64,000 bases of DNA, from assembly GCF_019397265.1 (NCBI RefSeq), contig NZ_CP068985.1, positions 6,786,001 through 6,850,000 of the forward strand. Reading direction: 5' to 3'. The notes beneath the pieces are model-generated. The model saw nothing but the letters and a program-made list of their open reading frames with translations. It made no database searches and had not been told where the DNA came from. Both the position numbers and the translations under genes were made by a program. The stretch comes from Nonomuraea coxensis DSM 45129 (GTDB taxonomy: Bacteria > Actinomycetota > Actinomycetes > Streptosporangiales > Streptosporangiaceae). Position 1 is the first letter of the stretch. Every line of letters begins with the position of its first letter. Below are positions 18,185 to 25,903 of the stretch, in pieces.

Positions 18185-18937
18185 TCACGGAGCGGTGACC
18201 ACGCGGTAGTGGGTGGTCGTCCTGCCCTCGTCGTCGAGCACGTGGAAGGCGAGCGACGGGGGCAGGGCGTAGTCGAGGCAGGTCTCCCACGTGGTGCCGC
18301 CCTCCCAGGGCAGCGTCAGGGTGGAGACCACGCCCGGCGCGACGAGGAGCGGCCGGCCGGCGAAGGTGGTGGCGGCGGCCGTGTGCGCGTGGCCGACCAG
18401 AACGGCCGCCACGTTGGGGTGGCGGGCCAGCTCCTCCAGGCGCGGGCTGGGGCGCAGCATGATGCCGTCGATCAGCGGCGCGTGCAGCGGCACCGGCGGG
18501 TGGTGGAAGGCCACGAACACCGGGCGGTCGCTGCCCGCCAGCACCCCCTCCAGCCAGTCCAGGGTCTCCTCGTCCAGGTGGCCGGGGTTCTGGCGGGGGA
18601 TGGAGGAGTCGCACATGGCGTAGATCGCGCGGGGGGTGCGCAGGACCTGGTTGACCGGGCCTGGTCCAGGATCGGGCTCGCTGAGCAGGACGCGGCGGAA
18701 CTCCTCGCGCACGTCGTGGTTGCCGGGGCCGATCAGGACGGGGTGACGGGAGGCGAGCAGCTTGCGGGCCTGCTCGTACTCGTCGGCGGTGCCATGGTCG
18801 GCGATGTCGCCGGTCACCAGCACGGCGTCGAGGTCGGCGGGGAGCGCGTCGAGGTGACGCATGACGGCCCGCGCGCGTGCGGCGCTCTCGGGGGTGGCGC
18901 CGAGGTGGATGTCACTCAGGTGGGCGATCACGATCAT
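18185..18937 (-). CDS. Metallophosphoesterase, CpdA-like
   Basis: Calcineurin-like phosphodiesterase of 250 residues. Metal-binding motifs occur in order: SDIHLG (residues 7-12), VTGDIADHG, GPGNHD, FHHPP and GHAHT. This pattern and length match the class III cyclic-nucleotide phosphodiesterase CpdA and relatives, so cAMP or another cyclic nucleotide is the likely substrate. The frame extends upstream, but ATG 18937 gives the usual N-terminus directly before the first motif. It stands alone and converges with the GH51 remnant. Confidence 0.85.
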   Translation of the reverse strand: MIVIAHLSDIHLGATPESAARARAVMRHLDALPADLDAVLVTGDIADHGTADEYEQARKLLASRHPVLIGPGNHDVREEFRRVLLSEPDPGPGPVNQVLRTPRAIYAMCDSSIPRQNPGHLDEETLDWLEGVLAGSDRPVFVAFHHPPVPLHAPLIDGIMLRPSPRLEELARHPNVAAVLVGHAHTAAATTFAGRPLLVAPGVVSTLTLPWEGGTTWETCLDYALPPSLAFHVLDDEGRTTTHYRVVTAP

Positions 18938-19019
18938 GCACTCCACCGTACGCCGGGACGCCGACGGAACTCGGGTCACCCGCCGCCCGTTGAACGGGGC
19001 GAACGGCGAAGGAGGGGCC

Positions 19020-19223
19020 TTGGGCTGGCACTACAGAAAATCCATCAAAGTAGGACCGTTCCGGATCAACCTCTCGCGGCATGGCATCAGCCACAGCTAC
19101 GGCAACCGGCGCTTCCACGTCACCGCGACCCCCGACGGCCGGCGGCACGTGTCGGTGCGCCTGCCCGGCGGCTTCCACGTCGGCAAGACGTTCGGCGGCA
19201 GGAGATATCGCGGACATCACTGA
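19020..19223 (+). CDS. DUF4236 small protein (copy 1)
   Basis: A 67-residue basic protein with the DUF4236 pattern GWHYRKSIKVGPFRINLSRHG, followed by SYGNRRFHVTATPDGRRHVSVRLPGG. The TTG at 19020 is preceded by AAGGAGG, which supports this unusual start over the longer antisense-like frame. A second copy follows after 67 bases. The function of the domain is unknown. Confidence 0.8.
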   Translation: MGWHYRKSIKVGPFRINLSRHGISHSYGNRRFHVTATPDGRRHVSVRLPGGFHVGKTFGGRRYRGHH

Positions 19224-19290
19224 ACCCCGATACAAAGCGCTTCCGGTGGGTAGTGGAGTGCCCTCGCGAATTCGATGGAGGAGTTTCGAG

Positions 19291-19476
19291 ATGGGCTGGA
19301 GCTACCGTAAGTCGATCAAGGTGGGCCCCTTACGGCTGAACCTGTCCCGCGGCGGGGTCGGCCACAGCTGGGGCAACCGGCTGTTCCGGGTGACGCGAAG
19401 GGCGGACGGGCGTCGTACGCTGTCGGTCAACCTGCCCGGAGGCTTTCACTGGCGCAAGACCACCAACGATCGCTGA
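19291..19476 (+). CDS. DUF4236 small protein (copy 2)
   Basis: A 61-residue basic protein, MGWSYRKSIKVGPLRLNLSR followed by SWGNRLFRVTRRADGRRTLSVNLPGGFHW, clearly paralogous to the preceding gene (about half of the residues identical). ATG 19291 has GGAGGAG 7 bases upstream. A strong intrinsic terminator follows. Function unknown. Confidence 0.85.
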   Translation: MGWSYRKSIKVGPLRLNLSRGGVGHSWGNRLFRVTRRADGRRTLSVNLPGGFHWRKTTNDR

Positions 19477-19492
19477 TCGTTCGCCATACACG

Positions 19493-19523
19493 ACGGACCG
19501 GAGGGGACTCCCCTCCGGTCCGT
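19493..19523 (+). terminator. Intrinsic terminator after the DUF4236 pair
   Basis: A perfect 14-base stem (19493-19506 with 19510-19523), a 3-base loop and the tail CCCTTTT. It separates the DUF4236 pair from the downstream glycosylase gene. Confidence 0.9.
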
Positions 19524-19591
19524 CCCTTTTGCCCGCCGGAGCGGCCTGGAAGCGCGATCATGGACGGGCGGGCGACGACCAAGGAGGACAG

Positions 19592-20284
19592 GTGACCGAT
19601 CGGGTGATGGAGGTGCTGCGGCGACTGCGGGCCGGGCGGGAGGCGTTCGCGCCGGGCCCGGCGCTGCCCGTCGTGGACCAGGTCGTGGCGACCGTCCTGT
19701 CCCAGGCCACCTCGGACGTCAACTCCGGCCGCGCCTTCGCCCGCCTCAAGGCCAGGTTCCCGGCGTGGGAGCAGGTGGCGGACGCGCCGCCCGAGGAGGT
19801 GGCCGACGCCATCCGCTGCGGCGGCATCGCCGAGCGCAAGGCCCGCCGCATCCAAGAGATCCTGACCGCGATCGAGGACCGCGAGGGCGCGATCACGCTG
19901 GACCGGCTGGACGGGCTCGACGACGAGGCGGCGGAGGCGTACCTGACCTCGCTGCCGGGTGTCGGCCCGAAGACCGCGGCCTGCGTGCTCATGTTCTCGA
20001 TGGGCCGGGAGGCGTTCCCCGTGGACACCCACGTGCACCGCGTCACCACCCGGCTCGGCTGGATCCCGGCGGGCGTCTCCGCCGAGCGGGCGCACCGCCT
20101 CCTGCGGCCCATGGTGCCGCCGGAGGTCCGGCACGAGCTGCACCTCGCGCTGATCCGGCACGGGCGCGCGGTCTGCCGGGCGCGGCAGCCCCGGTGCGGG
20201 GAGTGCGTGCTGCGCGAGGTGTGTGCGTACGGACTGAGCGCGCTCAGTCGAAGAAGTGAGCCACCCGGAAGGGGCGCACCGTGA
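19592..20284 (+). CDS. Endonuclease III-like HhH-GPD DNA glycosylase
   Basis: Base-excision repair glycosylase of 230 residues. The helix-hairpin-helix LPGVGPKTAACVLMFS carries the catalytic Lys, VDTHVHRV provides the catalytic Asp, and the C-terminal Cys-X6-Cys-X2-Cys-X5-Cys (CRARQPRCGECVLREVC) would bind a 4Fe-4S cluster. I start it at GTG 19592, with AAGGAGG upstream. It is shorter and more divergent than the main Nth, so it is probably a second paralogue. Its 3' end overlaps the convergent secreted-protein gene by 41 bases. Confidence 0.88.
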   Translation: MTDRVMEVLRRLRAGREAFAPGPALPVVDQVVATVLSQATSDVNSGRAFARLKARFPAWEQVADAPPEEVADAIRCGGIAERKARRIQEILTAIEDREGAITLDRLDGLDDEAAEAYLTSLPGVGPKTAACVLMFSMGREAFPVDTHVHRVTTRLGWIPAGVSAERAHRLLRPMVPPEVRHELHLALIRHGRAVCRARQPRCGECVLREVCAYGLSALSRRSEPPGRGAP

Positions 20285-20699
20285 TCGGCACGACGTACCA
20301 GCTGATCAGTTTGAGCTTCTTGAGCCGGGTCTTCTTGTCGATCTTGTCCTGGACGCACCGCAGCACGACCTCGTAGTCACCGGGCGGGGTGAAGTACGAG
20401 ATGCCCACGGTCTTCCTGCCGAGCCCCCGGTTGGAGAGCGAGATGCCGACCTCACGGTAGGGCCGCCATGACGACCTGAGCATGAAGGCGGTGGAGGTGA
20501 GCGTCGCATGCTCGGCCGGCGACGGGCAGTGCACGAAGACGCGGACGAAGTCGTTCTGCTGAGGGTCGTCGGGCACCACGCGCAGCGAGGTGCGGTGCTT
20601 CCAAGGAGGAGGGATCTGGTCGGCGAGGGCCGGGAGCGCCACGGCGACCTGCCCGATCAGGAGAGCGGCGACGGCTCCCGTCCAGATGGCGGCACGCAT
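20244..20699 (-). CDS. Secreted hypothetical protein
   Basis: A 151-residue protein from ATG 20699 with a signal peptide (basic start, hydrophobic core AVAALLIGQVAVALPALA, cleavage about residue 26). The mature domain has one Cys near VHCPS and one in LRCV that could form a disulfide, and a basic C-terminal part (KIDKKTRLKKLKL). It looks like a small immunoglobulin-like extracellular domain but I do not recognise it. A longer frame runs back through the tRNA gene and is not credible. Confidence 0.65.
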   Translation of the reverse strand: MRAAIWTGAVAALLIGQVAVALPALADQIPPPWKHRTSLRVVPDDPQQNDFVRVFVHCPSPAEHATLTSTAFMLRSSWRPYREVGISLSNRGLGRKTVGISYFTPPGDYEVVLRCVQDKIDKKTRLKKLKLISWYVVPITVRPFRVAHFFD

Positions 20700-20766
20700 G
20701 TGCGCCACGTTAGGCGGAGCGCGGAACGAAGCCATGGAGGCCACGCCGGTGACCTGCGGAAAGGGT

Positions 20767-20839
20767 GGAGCTATGGGGATTCGAACCCCAGACCTCCTCC
20801 ATGCCATGGAGGCGCGCTACCAACTGCGCTATAGCCCCT
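20767..20839 (-). tRNA. tRNA-Ala (GGC), copy 1
   Basis: 73 bases folding as a full cloverleaf: acceptor GGGGCTA with TAGCTCC, anticodon arm CCTCC-ATGGCAT-GGAGG (anticodon GGC), T arm CTGGGGTTCGAATCCCCAT-like. CCA is not encoded. It is identical to the gene at 34076-34148 and lies 50 bases behind the AlaX-like gene on the same strand. Confidence 0.97.
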
Positions 20840-20888
20840 TGCGATCACCAAGTGTATAGGACTTCCGGAGCGCCCGCGCCCCGGAAAG

Positions 20889-21713
20889 TCAGCCGCAGGT
20901 GGTGTGCATGGTCAGGGTGGCCTCGTCGAGCGTGAGCGTGACCTGGACCCGGCCCAGTTCGCCGGTGCGGGCGACGTGGGTGCCGCCGCACGGGATGGCC
21001 GCCTCGCCCTCGGGCAGCTCGCAGCGCCAGGTGCGGCGGGCGGTCAGCTCGGGACCGGGGACGTCGAGCCGGACGGGGGCGTCGGCGGCGACCCAGGTCT
21101 TGAGCCGGTCGTTCACCTCGCCGGCGACCGCGGCGGCGTCGAGGCCCTCGGCGGAGAAGCCCTTCTTCCGCAGCGACTTGCCGAGGCGGTAGACGTCGAC
21201 GCTGCCGCGCTCGGCGATGCGCGAGGAGGTGATCGCGGTCTGGTCGAAGTCGGGGTGGCCGAGCCGGTCGAGCGGCGCCTCCTTGCGCCAGCGGCCGGCG
21301 AGGGCGGCGTTGAGCGCGAGCGCGGCGAGGTGGCAGGCGGTGTGGCCGGCCGAGAGCGCGGCGCGGTGGGCGGCGTCCACCTCCAGGTCGACCTCGGCCC
21401 CCACGGGCGGCGGCGCGTCGCCGGTCACGTGCACGACGAGCCACCGCCAGCCCTCGTCCCCGCGCCGCACCGGGATGTCCGCCCCCAGGAAGGTCTCGCC
21501 GGTCGCCGACTGGGCCCCTGTCACGCAGTCGAGGACCGGCGCCCCGCCGACCGTGCCGCGGTCGGCGGGCTGGTCGGGCCAGGTGTGGTCGAGAGGGTGG
21601 AAGGGCGTCTCGGCGACGACGATCCCGTGCCGGTCCCCCACCGGCACGACCGCGACGACCTCGGAACGGCCCGAGACCCGGCCGCTGGGGAAGGTGACGA
21701 GAGTCGAGTTCAT
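20889..21713 (-). CDS. AlaX-like alanyl-tRNA editing hydrolase
   Basis: A 274-residue metal-dependent hydrolase of the alanyl-tRNA synthetase editing superfamily. Zinc ligands are visible as HTACH in the central block (SAGHTACHLAALAL) and as Cys/His of CGGTHV towards the C-terminus. Such proteins free Ser or Gly from wrongly charged tRNA-Ala. It starts at ATG 21713 and the next gene on the same strand is tRNA-Ala. The MFS gene ends 7 bases upstream, so the genes may share a transcript. The family is clear; the exact substrate is not. Confidence 0.82.
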   Translation of the reverse strand: MNSTLVTFPSGRVSGRSEVVAVVPVGDRHGIVVAETPFHPLDHTWPDQPADRGTVGGAPVLDCVTGAQSATGETFLGADIPVRRGDEGWRWLVVHVTGDAPPPVGAEVDLEVDAAHRAALSAGHTACHLAALALNAALAGRWRKEAPLDRLGHPDFDQTAITSSRIAERGSVDVYRLGKSLRKKGFSAEGLDAAAVAGEVNDRLKTWVAADAPVRLDVPGPELTARRTWRCELPEGEAAIPCGGTHVARTGELGRVQVTLTLDEATLTMHTTCG

Positions 21714-21720
21714 CCGTCCA

Positions 21721-22932
21721 TCATCCCAGTGCCCGCTCGTCCTCCAGGTGCCGCTCGCGGCCGGCGTACAGGCCGGCGGCGAGCTGGACGGCCAGCACCA
21801 CGAAGATCAGCGTGTACGGCAGCGCCCACCCTCCCGACCAGTCCCGCAGCACGCCGACCAGCAGCGGCCCGCCGCCCGCGATGAGGTAGCCGGCGCTCTG
21901 CCCGAACGCCGACAGCGCGGCGGTCACCTCCGGCGTACGGGTGCGCAGCCCCAGCATCACCAGCGCCAGCGGGAACGACCCCATGCCGATGGCGATGAGC
22001 GTCACCCAGAGCGGCGCCCACGACGCCGGCCCCGCCCAGAGCCCGCCGAAGCCGGCCGCGTAGAAGGCGACGAGCCCGGACACCACCGGCCGCTGGTCGC
22101 GGAACCGCGCGGCGATCACGGGCACGGCGACCGACACCGGGATGTTCAGCGCGGTGAACACGCCGAGGAGCAGCCCGGCCTCGGAGGTGCTGTAGCCCCC
22201 GTCGGTGAGGATGGTGGCGAGCCAGCCGAACATGATGTACGCGATCATCGACTGGGTGCCGAAGTAGATCGCGATCGTCCAGGCCAGCTGGCTGCCCAGC
22301 ATCCGCCGTACTCCGGCGTCCCTGCCTCCCGTGTCCCGCTCCGGCTCACTGCGCAGCAGCGCAAGCCACGGAATGGCGGCCACGGCGGCCAGGGCCGCCC
22401 ACACGCCGAGCGCGACGTGCCAGTCCCCCGACGCGCGCTCGATCGGCACGGTCGCGGCGGCGGCCAGCATGGTGCCCGTCGCCAGGGCCGTGGTGTAGAC
22501 GGTGGTCATGATCCCCGTACGCGCGGGGAAGTGCCGTTTGATCAGCGTCGGGATCAGCACGTTGCCCACGGCGCCGCCGGACAGCGCGACCGCGCTGCTC
22601 AGCAGGAACACGGGGGCCGAGCCGACCAGCGACCTGACCAGCAGGCCCGCGCCCAGCGTGACCAGGGCGAGCAGGAGCAGCCGGTGCTCGCCGACGCGCC
22701 GGGCGAGCGCCGGGGTGACGGCGCCGACGCCGGCGAAGGCCAGCACCGGGAGGGTGGTGAGCAGGCCCGTGCCGACGCTCGTCATGCCGAGCGCCCCCGC
22801 GAGCTGGTCGAGGAGGGGGCCTACGCTGGTGACGGCGGTCCGCAGGTTGAGTGCGGCGAGGACGATTCCCAGCACGAGGAGCCAGGCGAGGGGTGTGGTC
22901 CTGCCTCTGCGCTCCGACGCCAGAACACTCAT
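21721..22932 (-). CDS. MFS transporter, CynX/NimT type
   Basis: Twelve-helix major facilitator of 403 residues. The opening NLRTAVTSVGPLLDQLAGALG and the block GNVLIPTLIKRHFPARTGIMTTVYTTAL identify the CynX/NimT (cyanate, nitroimidazole) branch. ATG 22932 is preferred over ATG 22950 because GGAGGAA precedes it. Substrate unknown. It ends 7 bases before the AlaX-like gene starts. Confidence 0.88.
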   Translation of the reverse strand: MSVLASERRGRTTPLAWLLVLGIVLAALNLRTAVTSVGPLLDQLAGALGMTSVGTGLLTTLPVLAFAGVGAVTPALARRVGEHRLLLLALVTLGAGLLVRSLVGSAPVFLLSSAVALSGGAVGNVLIPTLIKRHFPARTGIMTTVYTTALATGTMLAAAATVPIERASGDWHVALGVWAALAAVAAIPWLALLRSEPERDTGGRDAGVRRMLGSQLAWTIAIYFGTQSMIAYIMFGWLATILTDGGYSTSEAGLLLGVFTALNIPVSVAVPVIAARFRDQRPVVSGLVAFYAAGFGGLWAGPASWAPLWVTLIAIGMGSFPLALVMLGLRTRTPEVTAALSAFGQSAGYLIAGGGPLLVGVLRDWSGGWALPYTLIFVVLAVQLAAGLYAGRERHLEDERALG

Positions 22933-23038
22933 GCCGGGCAATTCCTCCATTCATCAAGTCATGGGACGAATCACCACCCTAACAGGAGCGAAATGCGGCT
23001 TTATTCCACCCGGCGCGCCGGCCTCCCGGCACACGACA

Positions 23039-23061
23039 GCGGCCGCCACGCGGGCGGCCGC
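23039..23061 (-). terminator. Hairpin after the SRPBCC gene
   Basis: A 9-base stem (23039-23047 with 23053-23061) with a 5-base loop in the 179-base gap between the SRPBCC gene and the MFS gene. No T-run. Confidence 0.5.
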
Positions 23062-23081
23062 CGTTCGGGTCGAAGGGGGAT

Positions 23082-23121
23082 CGCTTACAGGACCTGCTTG
23101 CAGGACCGCGCTTACAGGACC
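23082..23121. repeat. Short tandem triplication at a stop codon
   Basis: The unit CGCTTACAGGACC occurs at 23082-23094 and 23109-23121, with a degenerate copy (GCTTGCAGGACCG) between them. The last copy contains the stop codon of the SRPBCC gene (minus strand), so the gene end has been locally duplicated. Confidence 0.75.
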
Positions 23122-23759
23122 GGCCGGGGCCCCTGCGGCGGCTCGTCGCGCGGGGGGAAGTGGCCGGGGGCCGGCAGCGTCGTGTCGCCGCCCGGCATGG
23201 ACGGATCTGTGCCGCCGATCGTGCCGGGCGGCACCTGCTGCGCGCCGCCGTACGTGGAGCCGGGCTCGTGCGTGCCGGTGCCGGGGGCGGCGCCGTCGCG
23301 CTGGTGCGGGCCGGGCACGTCGCCGCGCCAGCCGCCCGTCTCCGAGCCGCGCGACTCGATGAACTGCTTGAACCGCTTGAGGTCGCCGTTGACCCGCATG
23401 CGGACCAGCTGCAGCCAGTCGCCGGCGGTCTCGACGAAGCCCTCGGGGTCGTACTCCATCTGGAGCGTGACCCGCGTGCGGCCGTCGTCGACGCGGTGGA
23501 AGGTGACGACGCCCGCCTGGTTCGGCTTGTCGACGCTGCGCCAGGCGACCCGCTCGTCCGGGTGCTGCTCGGTGATGTCGGCGTCGAACTCGCGCCTGAC
23601 CCCGGCGATCTCCGCCACCCAGTGCGTACGGGTGTCGGTCACCTGTTTGACCGACTCGACCCCTTCCATGAACTCGGGGAAGCTCTCGAACTGCGTCCAC
23701 TGGTTGTAGGCCACCCTGATGGGGACCTCGACGTCTACGGAGTGCTCGATCGTGCTCAT
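23112..23759 (-). CDS. SRPBCC (polyketide-cyclase-like) protein with disordered tail
   Basis: A 215-residue protein. Residues 1-150 form an SRPBCC/START-like lipid-binding fold: STIEHSVDVEVPIRVAYNQWTQFESFPEFM, then VTLQMEYDPEGFVETAGDWL and the C-terminal helix GDLKRFKQFIESR. This pattern matches the cyclase/dehydrase-like stress proteins of actinomycetes. The last 65 residues are Gly/Pro-rich and probably disordered. ATG 23759 is preferred to the upstream Met. Ligand unknown. Its stop codon lies in a small tandem repeat. Confidence 0.8.
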   Translation of the reverse strand: MSTIEHSVDVEVPIRVAYNQWTQFESFPEFMEGVESVKQVTDTRTHWVAEIAGVRREFDADITEQHPDERVAWRSVDKPNQAGVVTFHRVDDGRTRVTLQMEYDPEGFVETAGDWLQLVRMRVNGDLKRFKQFIESRGSETGGWRGDVPGPHQRDGAAPGTGTHEPGSTYGGAQQVPPGTIGGTDPSMPGGDTTLPAPGHFPPRDEPPQGPRPVL

Positions 23760-23790
23760 GGGTTCAGCCACTTCCCGGCCGGGCCGGAGG

Positions 23791-24165
23791 TTAACGCTTT
23801 CGCCGCAGCCAGAGGAGCCCGACGAACGGGAGCACGAGCGGGATGAAGAGGTAGCCCTTGCCGTAGGCGGACCACACGGTCTCGTCGGGGAAGGCCGCGG
23901 GGTCGAGGAGGCTGACGGTGCCGATGATCAGCACCCCGGCCAGCTCGACCAGGAGCGCGGCCAGCGCCAGCCGCCGCGCGCCGCGCCAGAGCGCGACCGT
24001 GAGCAGGACGTAGACGGCCGCCGCGAACGCCGACAGGCTGTAGGCGAGCGGCGCCTCCCCGAACCTCGTGGCGATCTGCACCGCGGCGCGCGCGCCCGCC
24101 GCCAGCGAGAACAGGCCGTAGACCGCGATCAGCGCCCGCCCGGGGCCGCTGCCGATGGAGCTCAT
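23791..24165 (-). CDS. Small four-helix membrane protein
   Basis: 124 residues with four hydrophobic segments and the basic ending LWLRRKR. It starts at ATG 24165, overlapping the stop of the upstream membrane gene (ATGA), so the two are made together. I do not recognise either family. Confidence 0.75.
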   Translation of the reverse strand: MSSIGSGPGRALIAVYGLFSLAAGARAAVQIATRFGEAPLAYSLSAFAAAVYVLLTVALWRGARRLALAALLVELAGVLIIGTVSLLDPAAFPDETVWSAYGKGYLFIPLVLPFVGLLWLRRKR

Positions 24166-24524
24166 GCCGCGCCCTGCCAGATCTGCCCGAGGCGGGCGTT
24201 CATGACCGCGATCGCGAACCCCGCCACGACCAGGATCGCGGTCCCCCACCGCGACCGTTCGGCCAGCGCCAGGAACACCGCGGCGGGCGGGATGACGACC
24301 TCGCCGATGAGGTAGCCCCACAGCGTGGCCGGCTCAGGCGACTCCGCTCCCCCGGCCACCGCCGCGATCACGAAGCCGACCTGCACCAGCACGGCGACCT
24401 CCAGCACGGCGAAGCCGACCAGCAGCACCATGCCCATGGGCCGGTCGCGGATCGCGGTGACCAGGCTCGCCAGCATGAGCAGCAGCGCGACGGTGATGAC
24501 GATCGCGGAGACGGTGGTGTTCAT
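24162..24524 (-). CDS. Small membrane protein, partner of the next gene
   Basis: 120 residues, four hydrophobic segments, start ATG 24524. It shares an ATGA overlap with the following 124-residue membrane gene; the two may form a hetero-oligomer. No known domain was recognised. Confidence 0.75.
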   Translation of the reverse strand: MNTTVSAIVITVALLLMLASLVTAIRDRPMGMVLLVGFAVLEVAVLVQVGFVIAAVAGGAESPEPATLWGYLIGEVVIPPAAVFLALAERSRWGTAILVVAGFAIAVMNARLGQIWQGAA

Positions 24525-24558
24525 CGGGGGTAAGGCTATCGCCCGGCGGTGGCGCCCC

Positions 24559-24798
24559 TCATCGCGGCAGCTCGCGCTCGATGCCGTCGAGCAGCCGGCG
24601 CAGGCCGCGCTCGAAGTTGTCGTCCGCACCGGGGACGCCCCGCTCCAGCAGGGGCGCCAGGTGCGGCGGCTCGGCGTCGCTGACGCCCTCGCGCCTGGGC
24701 GCGGAGCGCTCCTGCGCCTCACGGACCATGTAGCCGGTCATGTAGTCGGTGCAGGCGGTCAGGAAGCGCCAGGCGGCGGGCGCGGCCCGGCCCTTCGC
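24559..24798 (-). pseudogene. TetR-family regulator, C-terminal remnant
   Basis: The frame reads AAPAAWRFLTACTDYMTGYM, then VREAQERSAPRREG and ends NFERGLRRLLDGIERELPR, typical of the TetR_C ligand-binding domain. An in-frame TAG at 24799-24801 lies ten codons before the conserved part and no HTH domain exists upstream. The region where it should be is occupied by the start of the TudS gene on the other strand. It is a decayed 5'-deleted regulator. Confidence 0.7.
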
Positions 24799-24870
24799 CT
24801 ACGCCTTCGGCTGCGCCGCCGCGCCGGCCGCGCTCTCGCCGGCGCCGATCCTGCTCATAGGATCGAAGAC

Positions 24871-25365
24871 GTGGAGAAGATCCTCGTCAGCGCCTGCCTG
24901 ATGGGCCGCAAAGTCCGCTACGACGGCGGCGCGAAGACCAGCTCGGCCGCCGTGCTCGCCGGATGGCGGACGGAGGGGCGGCTTGTGCCGTTCTGCCCCG
25001 AGGTGTCGGGCGGGCTGCCGGTGCCGCGCCCGGCCGCCGAGATCGAGGGGGGCGCGGGCGGGGCCGCCGTGCTGGAGGGCGCGGCCCGGGTCCTGACGTC
25101 CGGCGGCGACGACGTGACGGAGGCGTTCCTCGCGGGGGCGCGGGCGGCGCTGGAGGCGGCCAGGGCGGCGGGCGCCAGGATGGCGGTGCTCAAGGAGGGC
25201 AGCCCGTCGTGCGGCGCGCTGGCCGTCTACGACGGCTCCTTCGCCGGCCGCAGGACGCCCGGTCAAGGGGTCACCACGGCGCTGCTGGAGCGGCACGGCA
25301 TCCGGGTGTTCGGCGAGGACCGCCTCGCCGAGGCGGCCGGCTACCTGCGCACCCTGGAGACGTAG
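24871..25365 (+). CDS. DUF523 / TudS-like Fe-S desulfurase
   Basis: 164 residues. Three conserved cysteines, in SACLMGRKVRYDGG (about residue 9), PFCPEVSGGLPVPR (about 48) and LKEGSPSCGALAVYDGSF (about 110), match TudS, a 4Fe-4S thiouracil desulfurase of family DUF523. GTG 24871 gives the family N-terminus. It converges with, and overlaps by 25 bases, the following membrane gene. The fold assignment is firm; the in vivo substrate is inferred from the family. Confidence 0.85.
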   Translation: MEKILVSACLMGRKVRYDGGAKTSSAAVLAGWRTEGRLVPFCPEVSGGLPVPRPAAEIEGGAGGAAVLEGAARVLTSGGDDVTEAFLAGARAALEAARAAGARMAVLKEGSPSCGALAVYDGSFAGRRTPGQGVTTALLERHGIRVFGEDRLAEAAGYLRTLET

Positions 25366-25724
25366 AAGGCCGCGCCGAGGCCGGCGGCGAGGAAGGTCGC
25401 GATCGTGCCGTGATACCACAGGAGCGGCGTGCTGCCCCGCGTGCCCGGCGCGAGCGCCGTCGCCAGGATGCCGAGCAGCACCCCGCCCAGCGCGGCCGCG
25501 TGCGTGTAGATCAGCCCGTCCCACGCCCACGGGCGGGCCTTCAGCGCTCCGTACGCGCCGGTCAGCATCGCGGCGCAGCACAGCGCCTCCACGATCACCG
25601 CGGGCGGAACCGGGGGCTGGCGCAGCGGGCCGGGACCGGCCCCGGCGTGCAGCAGCGCCGCCGCCAGGAAGATCAGCGCGTACAGCAGGGAGAGCCGGCC
25701 CAGGGCTCTGCGGATCGCGTCCAT
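25341..25724 (-). CDS. Four-helix membrane protein, unknown
   Basis: 127 residues from ATG 25724, four hydrophobic segments with basic ends (RRALGR at the start, VSRVRR at the end). The frame continues upstream without a good start. It resembles small integral membrane proteins of actinomycetes; I assign no function. Confidence 0.7.
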   Translation of the reverse strand: MDAIRRALGRLSLLYALIFLAAALLHAGAGPGPLRQPPVPPAVIVEALCCAAMLTGAYGALKARPWAWDGLIYTHAAALGGVLLGILATALAPGTRGSTPLLWYHGTIATFLAAGLGAAFYVSRVRR

Positions 25725-25823
25725 GGCACCACGCTCCCACCGGGGGGCACGGCCGGCCATCGTCCCGGGGGAGGCCGTCGGCGTACGTCCGGCGCGGTAG
25801 CGTCCGCCCGGCGCCTCACGGGG

Positions 25824-25832
25824 GAAACTTTC
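25824..25832. promoter_or_regulatory. GAAACTTTC palindrome before the Dyp peroxidase
   Basis: GAAA-C-TTTC, 71 bases before the peroxidase start. The same nine bases occur twice upstream of the secreted esterase gene (32572 and 32664). A single copy may be chance. Confidence 0.35.
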
Positions 25833-25903
25833 TCCGCCTCCCGGGAGTCCTAGAAGTGGGGGCTCGGAAAACTCCATTCCGAAACGGGGAAAGGGACTTG
25901 GCG

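Larger units (their letters stand above)
14968..18198 (+). pseudogene. Secreted GH51 alpha-L-arabinofuranosidase, deleted and IS-interrupted
   Basis: The 5' part (14968-15720) encodes a signal peptide (residues 1-26, ending AAALA), a DUF1349/concanavalin-like module up to about residue 220, and then only the GH51 segment with the DEHYYNNPDWFL motif. The 3' part (17101-18198) resumes in the same frame with SGPKVFVGEYAS, where the Glu of GEYA is probably the nucleophile, then a C-terminal region holding a lectin-like insert. Excising 15721-17100 restores a continuous 616-codon frame. The N-terminal half of the catalytic domain, including the acid/base GNE motif, is missing even then. So the gene has two lesions, an internal deletion and an insertion. 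The tandem operators upstream place it in the arabinose regulon. It converges with the phosphodiesterase gene, overlapping it by 14 bases. Confidence 0.85.

Noticed and set aside
20700..20807. N-terminal extension of the secreted protein beginning MAWRRSGVRIP
   Set aside because: This peptide is the translation of the tRNA-Ala gene; the same peptide occurs at the second tRNA-Ala.
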